Source: Mycobacterium lehmannii (GTDB lineage Bacteria > Actinomycetota > Actinomycetes > Mycobacteriales > Mycobacteriaceae). From it: a stretch of DNA of 64,000 nt. The translations under genes and the position numbers were made by a program. Of the stretch, positions 49,392 through 57,054 are shown piece after piece (within the stretch, counting starts at the first letter, position 1; each line of letters begins with the position of its first letter). The notes under the pieces were generated by a model. It was not told the origin of the DNA, did not search any database, and saw only the letters and a program-made list of their open reading frames with translations. The stretch lies in contig NZ_NKCN01000023.1 of the NCBI RefSeq assembly GCF_002245535.1, positions 1 to 64,000 on the forward strand. The letters are read 5' to 3'.

Positions 49392-50301
49392 GGCCGGCCT
49401 CGCCGTGGTCGTGGGTGGGGACGTCGTGCTGCGCGGAGGAGGGATCGACCGACACGGTGAATTCGGCTGTGCGCACGACGTCGCGGTGTTGGAAGTCGAG
49501 GAAAAGGCGGTACTGCCCGGCGCTGGGGAACGTGGTGTGGAACTCGATGGCCGGTCCCGGGCGTGTACCCGCGTCGCCGGGTCCGCCCATCGGATGCACG
49601 TGCAGGTATGCGAGGTCGGCGGCCCGCAGCGCGACGAGGTGGCCGTAGGCCCCTAAGTACGGCTGCAGGTTGTCGACCGGAATCCCGTGGCGGTGGACCG
49701 TCAGCGTAAGAGTCGATGCCTCAACGGCTTTCAGGGTTCCGCTGAGCGTGACGGTGTAGTCGTCGACGGGCGCTGACGTGTCGGCCGCGGGCAGTGGAAC
49801 GGGGGAGTATGGGCCTGCGACATGCACGTTGGCGCCGAGGGTGAGCGCGGGACCGCCGGTAGGCACGAAGTCGGCGAAGACGCGGTAGTCGCCCGCGCGG
49901 CTGAAATCCACGGGAGTCCGCCACGTGCCGCGGTCGTCGAGCACAGGGTGAAGGTGCTGGAAAGCGGACAGGTCGTTACGGACCACGATCAGGTGCAACA
50001 GCTTCTCGTGTGATTCGTCGAACTGCGTCACGGGAGCACCCTGCTGGTCGAGGATCCTGAACTCCAGACGAGAGTCTCGGCTCGCCGGCGGGAGCGGTCG
50101 AGGCACGTCCAGCGTGTAGCCGCTCTCGGTCACCTGTAAGCCGCCGGGAGCCTCGGCGGGCTGTGCATCTGCGTGTGCGGTGGAGTGCTGCGCGGTAGCG
50201 GCATCACCCTCGGGGCCGAACGAACGGCCGACCCACACCGAGGCTGCGAACACCACCGCGAGCGCGGCGATGAACGCGGCGATCCGAGGGGTGGTCTTCA
50301 T
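49381..50301 (-). CDS. Secreted/membrane-anchored His-rich copper-operon protein
   Basis: A 306-residue protein with an N-terminal membrane anchor or signal (RIAAFIAALAVVFAASVWVG), so the body lies outside the membrane. It contains two domains rich in histidine pairs: HEKLLHLIVVRNDLSAFQHL with HPVLDD, and LRAADLAYLHVHPMGGPGD. It ends in a His-rich tail, HDVPTHDHGEAGHGH, that could bind copper. It sits between copZ and the copper ATPase, with its ATG overlapping the copZ stop (TGATG) and its end overlapping ctpV. It is probably an extracytoplasmic copper-binding partner of the exporter. Similar genes are found in actinobacterial copper operons; no activity is established. Confidence 0.75.
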   Translation of the reverse strand: MKTTPRIAAFIAALAVVFAASVWVGRSFGPEGDAATAQHSTAHADAQPAEAPGGLQVTESGYTLDVPRPLPPASRDSRLEFRILDQQGAPVTQFDESHEKLLHLIVVRNDLSAFQHLHPVLDDRGTWRTPVDFSRAGDYRVFADFVPTGGPALTLGANVHVAGPYSPVPLPAADTSAPVDDYTVTLSGTLKAVEASTLTLTVHRHGIPVDNLQPYLGAYGHLVALRAADLAYLHVHPMGGPGDAGTRPGPAIEFHTTFPSAGQYRLFLDFQHRDVVRTAEFTVSVDPSSAQHDVPTHDHGEAGHGH

Positions 50302-50507
50302 CAGCTCGCCAACTGGTAGCCGGCCTCTTCCACGGCGGCCTTGATGGCGTCGGCCTCGACGGGTGCGTCGCTGTCGATGGTCACCGCTCCGCTGGTGACA
50401 TCCACGTCGACCGCCTTGACGCCCGGGATCTCCCCCAGTTCCTCGCGCACCGATGCGGCGCAGTGTTGGCAGGTCATTCCGGTGACTGTGACAGTGGTGG
50501 TAGCCAT
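50301..50507 (-). CDS. copZ: Copper chaperone CopZ (HMA domain)
   Basis: A 68-residue single heavy-metal-associated domain that carries Cu+ to the exporter. The metal motif GMTCQHC is at residues 10-16 (Cys13, Cys16). The rest has the ferredoxin-like pattern GVKAVDVDVTSGAVTIDSD and ends VEEAGYQLAS. It is the first gene of the copZ, His-rich protein, ctpV operon. A TACGCT -10 box lies exactly at leaderless spacing before its ATG, and a CsoR-like palindrome covers the spacer and -35 region. This suggests induction by copper. Confidence 0.9.
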   Translation of the reverse strand: MATTTVTVTGMTCQHCAASVREELGEIPGVKAVDVDVTSGAVTIDSDAPVEADAIKAAVEEAGYQLAS

Positions 50508-50513
50508 GGAACC

Positions 50514-50519
50514 AGCGTA
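50514..50519 (-). promoter_or_regulatory. -10 hexamer (TACGCT) of the copper operon
   Basis: On the minus strand TACGCT occupies exactly -12 to -7 relative to the copZ ATG at 50507, predicting a leaderless transcript. Confidence 0.6.
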
Positions 50520-50523
50520 CCTG

Positions 50524-50540
50524 ATACCCCCTAGGGGTAT
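50524..50540. promoter_or_regulatory. CsoR-like copper-responsive operator
   Basis: ATACCCC, three bases, GGGGTAT is a perfect palindrome of the GC-rich CsoR/RcnR type. It fills the spacer and reaches the -35 region of the copZ promoter, where apo-CsoR would repress. No csoR gene lies in the window. Confidence 0.7.
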
Positions 50541-50595
50541 TCATTCAGGTGCGCTTCCCGGCCCCGGCGCGGCCACCGTGGCAGCATCGGCATCC

Positions 50596-51027
50596 ATGCG
50601 TGTTCTCACCCAACGGGTCACTTCAGCAGCCGTCACGGTGGACGGCGAGGTCGTTGGGGCGATCGAGCCCAAGGGGCAGGGTCTGCTCGCCTTGGTCGGC
50701 GTGACGCACGACGACGACGCTGCCAAGGCTCGGCGGATGGCCGAAAAGGTCTGGCAGCTCCGGATTCTCGACGACGAGAAGTCCGCCTCGGATGTCGGCG
50801 CCCCGATCTTGGTGGTCAGCCAGTTCACCCTGTACGCGAACACCGTCAAGGGCCGGCGCCCGGCATGGAACGCCGCCGCGCCGCGCGCGACCGCAGAGCC
50901 GTTGGTCACCGCGTTCGCCGATGCGCTGCGTGACCTTGGTGCGTCGGTGTCGACCGGCATATTCGGCGCTCACATGCAGGTTCAGCTGGTCAACGACGGC
51001 CCGGTGACCGTGCTGCTCGAGCTGTGA
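50596..51027 (+). CDS. dtd: D-aminoacyl-tRNA deacylase
   Basis: Dtd removes D-amino acids (and glycine mis-attached to tRNA-Ala) from tRNA, proofreading translation. The 143-residue length equals M. tuberculosis Dtd (Rv1897c). Motifs are MRVLTQRVTSAAVTVDGEVV at the start, LLALVGVTHDD, the conserved SQFTLYANTVKGRRPAW, and NDGPVTVLLEL at the end. The last contains the Gly-cisPro motif that selects against L-amino acids. ATG 50596 gives the standard family start. It diverges from the copper operon and ends immediately before the stop of the AIM24 gene. Confidence 0.95.
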   Translation: MRVLTQRVTSAAVTVDGEVVGAIEPKGQGLLALVGVTHDDDAAKARRMAEKVWQLRILDDEKSASDVGAPILVVSQFTLYANTVKGRRPAWNAAAPRATAEPLVTAFADALRDLGASVSTGIFGAHMQVQLVNDGPVTVLLEL

Positions 51028-51921
51028 CTATGTGGTGGCGACCGGCGGTGCGCCTTCCGAGGGCTGCACGATCACGAACCCCTGCCCGTGGAACGCGACC
51101 TGGATCGCCTCACCGGAGCCGCGGCCGATGAGCGCGCCGGCCTTGAAGCTGGTCTTGAGCTGAGTCTGGAGATTCGCCGACCACGCCACCACCGCATTGG
51201 TGTCGGCGAACGTCGGCGCCTCGGCGGCATTGAGCACCACCGGGGGCCCGTCGGTCGTCAGCGCCACCCAACCGGTTCCGCGCAGCGTGGTGTTGAACAG
51301 GCCGCCGGTCGCGATGCTGCCGCCCCGCACGCGTTCGATGTTCCAGTTCAGGTTCGAGGAGAACGCCAGCACGTTCTTGCCGCTGATCGACAAGCCGGAG
51401 TTGGTCAGCTGCAGCAGATGCACGTCGTAGCCCCGCTCGGCGAGGAAGACGTCGCCCTGTCCCTGGCAGCGCATCAGCGGCAGCCCTTCACCGGTCAGTG
51501 CCTTCTTGATGAACTTCGAGGCACCGCCGCCCTCGAACGCGAAGTCGACGTTGCCCTGGTACGCCACCATCGAGCCCTGCCGCGCCATGAACGGCTCCCC
51601 AAGGCGCACCCGCAACATTTTGGTGTTTTGATTGGCGATGGCCTTGGCTTCTTTTTCGCTGAACCGGCCGTCCACCAGATCGCCGCTGATCCCTCCGAAG
51701 CCGTCGCCTGCAGGCTGCCCGACCGCCATCGCCTGCGCAGGGGCGGCCTGCTGTGGTGGAGCCTGGCGTGCTGGGGGAGGTCCCCCGAGCGAGGTCAGCG
51801 GTGCCCTGCCGACCTGCCCTTGGTGCGACACCTGGTCGGTCCAGTTGTGCCCGTCCCACCAGCGGTACTCATAGCGACCTTCGGGATCGGGTCGCCAGCT
51901 TCCGTTGCTCGGTGCTGTCAT
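51028..51921 (-). CDS. AIM24-family protein with N-terminal DUF2510 domain
   Basis: A 297-residue protein. The N-terminus is a DUF2510-type tryptophan motif (WRPDPEGRYEYRWWDGHNWT). A Pro/Ala/Gln-rich linker follows (about residues 45-70). Then comes an AIM24/TerD-like beta-sandwich: RVRLGEPFMARQGSMVAYQG, FEGGGASKFIKKALTGEGLP and GGLFNTTLRGTGWVALTTDG. AIM24 proteins are widespread in bacteria and yeast mitochondria, but their bacterial role is unclear; DUF2510 may place it at the membrane. The TAGTTT -10 box one base off leaderless spacing supports ATG 51921. Stop and dtd stop are adjacent without overlap. Confidence 0.8.
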   Translation of the reverse strand: MTAPSNGSWRPDPEGRYEYRWWDGHNWTDQVSHQGQVGRAPLTSLGGPPPARQAPPQQAAPAQAMAVGQPAGDGFGGISGDLVDGRFSEKEAKAIANQNTKMLRVRLGEPFMARQGSMVAYQGNVDFAFEGGGASKFIKKALTGEGLPLMRCQGQGDVFLAERGYDVHLLQLTNSGLSISGKNVLAFSSNLNWNIERVRGGSIATGGLFNTTLRGTGWVALTTDGPPVVLNAAEAPTFADTNAVVAWSANLQTQLKTSFKAGALIGRGSGEAIQVAFHGQGFVIVQPSEGAPPVATT

Positions 51922-51928
51922 GGTCTAC

Positions 51929-51934
51929 AAACTA
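51929..51934 (-). promoter_or_regulatory. -10 hexamer (TAGTTT) of the AIM24 gene
   Basis: On the minus strand TAGTTT ends seven bases before the ATG at 51921, suggesting a leaderless or one-base-leader mRNA. Confidence 0.4.
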
Positions 51935-52017
51935 ACCGGACGGCCCTCCTGCGGTGAGGTACTTTGCGCGCTGATCCATCGCGCCCGAAACCACTCGACG
52001 ACTGGCATTCTTGTGCC

Positions 52018-52221
52018 ATGGCAAAGGAAATCGACCGGGTCCGGGCGCAGAGCGCCTTCGCGGTCCTCAAGCAGCATCCGGGCATGGCGCTCTTCGTCGC
52101 CTCACCTGCGCTCATCGCGGTCGGGCTGGTGTGGTGGTTGGTCAGCCCGACCCTGGCCGTGCTGCTGTTGATCGGTGCGATCGTGGGCGGCGGCGCGCTG
52201 CTGCTGCGCAAGCGCGGCTAG
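52018..52221 (+). CDS. Small two-helix membrane protein
   Basis: A 67-residue hypothetical protein. A short polar N-terminus (AKEIDRVRAQSAFAVLKQHP) is followed by two adjoining hydrophobic segments (ALFVASPALIAVGLVWWLV and LAVLLLIGAIVGGGALLL) and a basic end RKRG. It is therefore probably a two-pass inner-membrane protein with both ends inside. I do not recognise the family. A CATTCT hexamer stands at leaderless -10 distance, matching TANNNT except the first base. It lies between the AIM24 gene (divergent) and the ribbon-helix-helix-like gene. Confidence 0.6.
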   Translation: MAKEIDRVRAQSAFAVLKQHPGMALFVASPALIAVGLVWWLVSPTLAVLLLIGAIVGGGALLLRKRG

Positions 52222-52321
52222 TTACCGACGTCATCGGGTCTTGTCGGTGTCGATGACCCCCCTCTGACCTGGAGCGTTCGCTCTCAGCGAACCACGGGAT
52301 GGTATGGCTGTAACGGTGTAA

Positions 52322-52335
52322 GCATGTAATCATGC
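52322..52335. promoter_or_regulatory. Palindrome over the start codon of the RHH-like gene
   Basis: GCATG, TAAT, CATGC is a perfect 5-bp inverted repeat that includes the ATG at 52332. It could be an autoregulatory operator. An AAGCAT hexamer (52320-52325) overlaps it at leaderless -10 spacing. Confidence 0.35.
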
Positions 52336-52898
52336 GACACAACATCCACGGCCGGCGCCGCCAGGGCGGCTGGCAACAGGCTCAGCAGCCCGGTGCGGGC
52401 GACGCCGCCGACTGGTTCGCCGGTCGGCTTCCCGAGAGTTGGTTCGCCGGAGATCCGACGGTGGTCGTCGATCGCGAGGAGATCACCGTCATCGGAAGGC
52501 TCGCGGAAACCGAAGTCGACGAGAGCGAGGCCCGCGCATCCGGACGGGCCGCGCGGTTCCGTGAGGAGACCCGCTCCGAACGCATGCGCATCGCCGATGA
52601 GGCCGAGGCGCGCTACGGGCGCAAGGTCGCATGGGGCATCGAGATCGGGGCGCCTGACACCGACAACTATGAGCGAATCATGTTCACCAACATGGCCGTT
52701 CCGGTGATGACGCGACTGCGCCAACCCGAACGTCAGGTGCTCGACACGCTGGTCGACGCGGGTGTGGCGCGGTCCCGCTCGGATGCGCTGGTGTGGTCGG
52801 TGCGGCTGGTCGGTGAGCACGCCGAGGAGTGGCTGGGCAAGTTGCGCGAGGCGATGCGCAACGTCGACGATCTGCGTGCCGAGGGTCCGAACCTCTAG
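52332..52898 (+). CDS. Hypothetical protein with ribbon-helix-helix-like C-terminus
   Basis: A 188-residue protein of unknown function, probably mycobacterium-restricted. The first 25 residues are basic and Gln-rich. The middle contains WFAGRLPESWFAGDPTVVVD and EITVIGRLAETEVDESEARA, an acidic/charged helical region. The C-terminal 65 residues, RQVLDTLVDAGVARSRSDAL then VWSVRLVGEHAEEWLGKLRE, resemble the two helices of a ribbon-helix-helix or CopG-like motif. This could make it a DNA-binding protein. A palindrome over its start codon is compatible with autoregulation. No toxin-like partner is adjacent. The ATG 52332 is the only good start. Confidence 0.6.
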   Translation: MRHNIHGRRRQGGWQQAQQPGAGDAADWFAGRLPESWFAGDPTVVVDREEITVIGRLAETEVDESEARASGRAARFREETRSERMRIADEAEARYGRKVAWGIEIGAPDTDNYERIMFTNMAVPVMTRLRQPERQVLDTLVDAGVARSRSDALVWSVRLVGEHAEEWLGKLREAMRNVDDLRAEGPNL

Positions 52899-52916
52899 TT
52901 CGTCGCGTCGGCCTCC

Positions 52917-55118
52917 TCAACGCGGCTCGTGCCTCGCCGCTTGATCGTCGCCCGACGAAATCAGCTCCACGCCAACGTATTGCGAACTCAACGCCGCCGT
53001 CTGGGACAGCGGGTCCACCGGAGCGCCTTCGACCAACAGGTTGCGGTTCGCACCGTAGGAGACCGGCGCGTCTTGCCCGCGCGGGTCGAAAACCCGTGAG
53101 CCCCAACCGTGGTCGATGATGATCACCCCTTGACGCGGACGGTCGTTCACCACCGCCGTCAACTCGACCTCGCCGACCGGTGAGAAGACCCTGACCAGGT
53201 CGCCGTCGCCCACCCCGAGATCGGCCGCGTCCTTCGGATGAATGATCACGTCGTTGCCCTTACCAGCGGGATGAAGTCCGGGTAAGTCGTTGAGCCACGA
53301 GTTCATCGAGTGCCGGTGCCTGCGGTTGGCCAACTGGAACGGATAGCCGACGGGTGCCGCCGGAAGCGGATCGGCGAGCAGTTCGCGGGCCCGCGCGACG
53401 AACTCGGGTGGTGCCGCGTGCACCTTCTTGTCGTCGGTTCTCAACGCGTCGCGGAAATGCCCGAACTCGCGGGGACCCAACACCCAGCCGTGCGGGTGCG
53501 ATATGACGTCTCGCCATTTGATCCTGCGACCGTTGATCTTTCGTGAGGTCGCCACGACCAGGCGGTCGATCCAATGTGGTCCGAACTCCAGGGCCGGCCT
53601 GCGCGTCACACGCGCCGCGGCGCGCGTTGCCTTGATGAATCCGTTGAGGCCCTTGGCGCCGAACAGCGGTCTGCCCATCGCGATCGCGAGGTCGGTGAAG
53701 ATGCGCCACTCCTGCCGGACTCCCGGCGGTGGCTCGACGACCTTGGCGCCGTACTGCAGATAGGGCTCGTCGTGCATGTTGCTGGTGAACGCGAGCAGGT
53801 CGTTGCGCTCGAGCCAGTGGGCCGCGGGCAGCAGCCAGTGTGCATGGCGGTGGCTCTCCCGCTGGACGAAGTCGATCGCGACCAACAGGTCCAGATCGGC
53901 CAGGGCACGGTCCAGCTTGTCGCCGTCAGGGCCGGAGATCACGGGGTTGCCGCAGTTGATCAGCAGCGCGCGAATCTGACCGTGGCCCGGCGTGGTGATC
54001 TCGTCGGGCAACTCGCTGAGTGCGTGTGCGCCCGCGACCATTTCGCGGCCCAGCAGCCGACTGTAGTGCGGCTTGGCCTTCACCATCGCCGACATCCGGA
54101 TCGCGTCGACGTAGCCGGGTTCGAAGCGGCGTCCGCCGGGGCGGTCCATCCGGCCGGTGATCACGTTGAGCACATGCCCGAGCCACTCGGCGACGGTGCC
54201 CGCCATGTGCAACGACACCCCGGTGCGGGTCACCACCATGGCCCCGCGCGCTGCGGCGAAGTCGCGGGCAACCCGCTCGATCTGGTCGCGGGGGACGTCG
54301 CAGCGCGCGGCCAGTTCGTCGAGGTCGACGTCGGCGGCCAGCGCACGCAGATCGCCGACTCCGGTGGCCAGTTCCGCGCAGTCCTGCCGATGTTCGAGAC
54401 GCTCATCGAGGATGACCTTCACCATCGCCAGCAGCAGCGCCCAGTCCTGCCCCGGACGCACCGCGAGGTGCACGTCGGCCTTCTCGGCGGATTCGGTGCG
54501 CAGCGGGTCGACCACCACGATCGTCGCGCCCTGTTGTTGACGTGCTAGCGCACGTCGCCACCCACCGGGCACCGTCTCGAGCCAATTCCACGCGCTCACA
54601 GCGGGGTTCGTGCCGACCAGCAGGAAGTAGTCGCAGTTGTCGACGTCGGACACGGGCACCATCAGCATCGAGCCGTACATCGCCTCCGCGACGACGTGCA
54701 TCGCGTTCTGGTCGACCGAGCCCACGGCGTAGCGGTTCTGGGTCCCGAGCGCGTCCAGCCAGCCGTTCATGAAGATGACGTTGGACGAGGAGAAACCCGC
54801 AGGATTGCCGTAGTAGACGCCGACCGCGTCGGGTCCACCCGCCTCGATCGCGGCGTTCATCCTGGCGGCGATGTCGGCGATGGCCTCGTCCCAGGTGGTC
54901 TCGACGTAGGAATCGCCGACGCGGCGCATGGGGTTGAGGATCCGGCGCGGATGCTCGACGAGCCTGTGTGCGGTGCGGCCCTTGGCGCAGAAGTCCCGCC
55001 AGCTGTGCGGATTCTGTTTGTCGGCGGCGATCTTGGTGACGCGGTTGTCCTCGACTGTCACCTCGAGCCCGCAGGAGGCCAGACAGATCCGGCAGAACGT
55101 GTAGACCGTTTCGCTCAT
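52917..55118 (-). CDS. Molybdopterin-dependent oxidoreductase
   Basis: A 733-residue member of the DMSO reductase/formate dehydrogenase superfamily. The N-terminal [4Fe-4S] cysteines are CRICLASCGL at the start and FCAKGRTAH about 30 residues later. Cofactor-binding regions include PMRRVGDSYVETTWDEAIAD and DYFLLVGTNPAVSAWNW. Further on are VRPGQDWALLLAMVKVI and ALLINCGNPVISGPDGDKLD. The molybdenum-ligand region reads YAVGSVDQNAMHV, which points to Ser rather than Cys or selenocysteine. The C-terminal domain has NDVIIHPKDAADLGVGDGDL. No twin-arginine signal is present, so it is cytoplasmic. No partner subunit is adjacent, and the substrate is unknown. A -10 TACGCT lies seven bases upstream of the ATG. 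Confidence 0.85.
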   Translation of the reverse strand: MSETVYTFCRICLASCGLEVTVEDNRVTKIAADKQNPHSWRDFCAKGRTAHRLVEHPRRILNPMRRVGDSYVETTWDEAIADIAARMNAAIEAGGPDAVGVYYGNPAGFSSSNVIFMNGWLDALGTQNRYAVGSVDQNAMHVVAEAMYGSMLMVPVSDVDNCDYFLLVGTNPAVSAWNWLETVPGGWRRALARQQQGATIVVVDPLRTESAEKADVHLAVRPGQDWALLLAMVKVILDERLEHRQDCAELATGVGDLRALAADVDLDELAARCDVPRDQIERVARDFAAARGAMVVTRTGVSLHMAGTVAEWLGHVLNVITGRMDRPGGRRFEPGYVDAIRMSAMVKAKPHYSRLLGREMVAGAHALSELPDEITTPGHGQIRALLINCGNPVISGPDGDKLDRALADLDLLVAIDFVQRESHRHAHWLLPAAHWLERNDLLAFTSNMHDEPYLQYGAKVVEPPPGVRQEWRIFTDLAIAMGRPLFGAKGLNGFIKATRAAARVTRRPALEFGPHWIDRLVVATSRKINGRRIKWRDVISHPHGWVLGPREFGHFRDALRTDDKKVHAAPPEFVARARELLADPLPAAPVGYPFQLANRRHRHSMNSWLNDLPGLHPAGKGNDVIIHPKDAADLGVGDGDLVRVFSPVGEVELTAVVNDRPRQGVIIIDHGWGSRVFDPRGQDAPVSYGANRNLLVEGAPVDPLSQTAALSSQYVGVELISSGDDQAARHEPR

Positions 55119-55125
55119 CGCCTTG

Positions 55126-55131
55126 AGCGTA
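55126..55131 (-). promoter_or_regulatory. -10 hexamer (TACGCT) of the molybdopterin oxidoreductase gene
   Basis: On the minus strand TACGCT ends seven bases before the ATG at 55118, fitting a leaderless or one-base-leader mRNA. Confidence 0.4.
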
Positions 55132-55137
55132 CGACGC

Positions 55138-57054
55138 TTAGGCCTGCGTCATGGACCAATAAGCGCCATGCTTAGCGACCAACTCGGTATGGGTGCCGCG
55201 TTCGACGATCTCGCCCGCATCCATCACCACGATGCGGTCGGCGTCCCGGATGGTCGACAGCCGGTGGGCGATGATGAAACTCGTTCGGTCGCGGCGCAAC
55301 TCGGCCATCGCCTGCTGGATCAGCAGCTCGGTGCGGGTGTCCACCGAGCTGGTCGCCTCGTCGAGGATCAGCAGGCTGGGCTGGGCCAGCACCGCGCGCG
55401 CGATCGTGATGAGCTGTTTTTCGCCGGCGCTGATCGAGGCGCCGTCGTCGCTGACGTGGGTCTGATAGCCGTTGGGAAGCATGTGGACGAACCGGTCGAC
55501 GTATGCCGCCTTGGCCGCCGCGATCACCTCGTCCTCGGAGGCATCGGGTCTGCCGTAGGCGATGTTCTCGAAGATGGTGCCCGCGAACAGCCAGGTGTCC
55601 TGGAGCACCATCCCGATGCAGGACCGCAGCGAGTCCCTGCTGACCGTCGAGATGTCCACGCCGTCAACCAGGATCCGGCCGGAGTCGACGTCGTAGAACC
55701 GCATCAGCAGGTTCACCAGCGTCGTCTTACCCGCGCCCGTCGGCCCGACGATCGCCACCGTGCTGCCGGGTTCGGCGATCAGCGACAGGTTTCGGATCAC
55801 CGGGGTGTCGGGGTGGTAGCCGAACGTGACGTCCTCGAACTCCACCCGACCGGCCTGCCCGCCCGTTCCCGGCTTTACGACCGGCAGCCGGTTCGCGGGA
55901 TCGGGCGCTTCCTCTTCCGCGTCGAGCAGGTCGAAAACCCGCTCCGCACTGGCCACACCGGACTGCATCGTGTTGTACATGCCCGCGACCTGCGTCAGCG
56001 GCTGGTTGAACTGGCGGACGTACTGAATGAACGCCTGGATACTGCCCAGCGTGATCTGGCCCGTGGCCACCTGCAACCCGCCGACCACGGCGACCGCGAC
56101 ATAGCTCAGGTTGCCGATGAACGTGGTGGCCGGCCCGACGAGACCGGAGAAGAACTGGGCGCCGAAGGCGGCGTGATACACGTCGTCGTTGCACTCGCGG
56201 AACCGCTCCTGCGCCGCGGCCCGGTGACCGAAGGTCTTGACGATCGTGAAGCCGCTGTAGGTCTCCTCGATGTGGGCGTTGAGCCTGCCGGTGTTCGCCC
56301 ACTGCGCGACGAACAGTCGCTGCGACCGGCGCGCGATGGCCCGGGTCGCCCACAGCGACAGCGGCACCGTCACCACCGTCAGCAGCGTCAGAAGCGGTGA
56401 GATGGTCAACATCATCACCAGCACCGAGAACACCGTCAGCACGGACGTCAACAGCTGGCTGATGGTCATCGACAATGAGCCCTGGATGTTGTCGACGTCG
56501 TTGGTCACCCTGCTGAGTACCTCGCCGCGTTGACGAGAGTCGAAATACGACAGCGGCATTCGATGCAGCTTGTCCTCGACGTCGGAGCGCAGCGTGGCCA
56601 TGGTGCGCTGCACCGCGACGTTGAGGAGCAGGGCCTGCAACCACACCATCAGCGCGGCGACGAGATATAACCCCAACGCGAGCAGCAGGGTCCGCCCGAC
56701 GGCCTCGAAGTCGACACCTTGTCCTGGGACGACGTTCATCCCCGACAGCAGATCGGCGAACGTGCTGTCACCACGGGCGCGGGCGGCGTCGATGGCCTGC
56801 TCCTTGGTCATCCCCGCGGGCAGCCCACGGCCGACGACGCCGTTGAACAGAAGATCGGTGGCGTGCCCCAGTATTCGCGGGCCGATGACGCTGATCGCGA
56901 TGCCCGCGACGCCCAGGAGTATGACGCACGCGGTCAGGCCGCGTTGCGGTGTCAGCCGCTTGACCAGGCGGATCGCCGAACCCTTGAAATCGCGCGAGCG
57001 TTGGGTCGGGGCCTGCATCACGCCGCGGATCGGCCGGCCCATCGGCCCGGTCAC
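55138..57054 (-). CDS. ABC exporter half-transporter, Rv1272c-like
   Basis: A 638-residue fused membrane/ATPase protein (Rv1272c, 631 residues). Six membrane helices occupy residues 1-340, with the coupling sequence SYFDSRQRGEVLSRVTNDVD. The nucleotide-binding domain has Walker A GPTGAGKTT, Q-loop VLQDTWLF, signature ISAGEKQLITIARA and Walker B LLILDEATSSVD. It is a complete catalytic site. The first 25 residues are a basic cytoplasmic leader. It overlaps the preceding gene by four bases (ATGA type), and the two proteins should form a heterodimer. M. tuberculosis Rv1272c has been linked to fatty-acid transport; the substrate here is not determined. Confidence 0.9.
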   Translation of the reverse strand: MTGPMGRPIRGVMQAPTQRSRDFKGSAIRLVKRLTPQRGLTACVILLGVAGIAISVIGPRILGHATDLLFNGVVGRGLPAGMTKEQAIDAARARGDSTFADLLSGMNVVPGQGVDFEAVGRTLLLALGLYLVAALMVWLQALLLNVAVQRTMATLRSDVEDKLHRMPLSYFDSRQRGEVLSRVTNDVDNIQGSLSMTISQLLTSVLTVFSVLVMMLTISPLLTLLTVVTVPLSLWATRAIARRSQRLFVAQWANTGRLNAHIEETYSGFTIVKTFGHRAAAQERFRECNDDVYHAAFGAQFFSGLVGPATTFIGNLSYVAVAVVGGLQVATGQITLGSIQAFIQYVRQFNQPLTQVAGMYNTMQSGVASAERVFDLLDAEEEAPDPANRLPVVKPGTGGQAGRVEFEDVTFGYHPDTPVIRNLSLIAEPGSTVAIVGPTGAGKTTLVNLLMRFYDVDSGRILVDGVDISTVSRDSLRSCIGMVLQDTWLFAGTIFENIAYGRPDASEDEVIAAAKAAYVDRFVHMLPNGYQTHVSDDGASISAGEKQLITIARAVLAQPSLLILDEATSSVDTRTELLIQQAMAELRRDRTSFIIAHRLSTIRDADRIVVMDAGEIVERGTHTELVAKHGAYWSMTQA

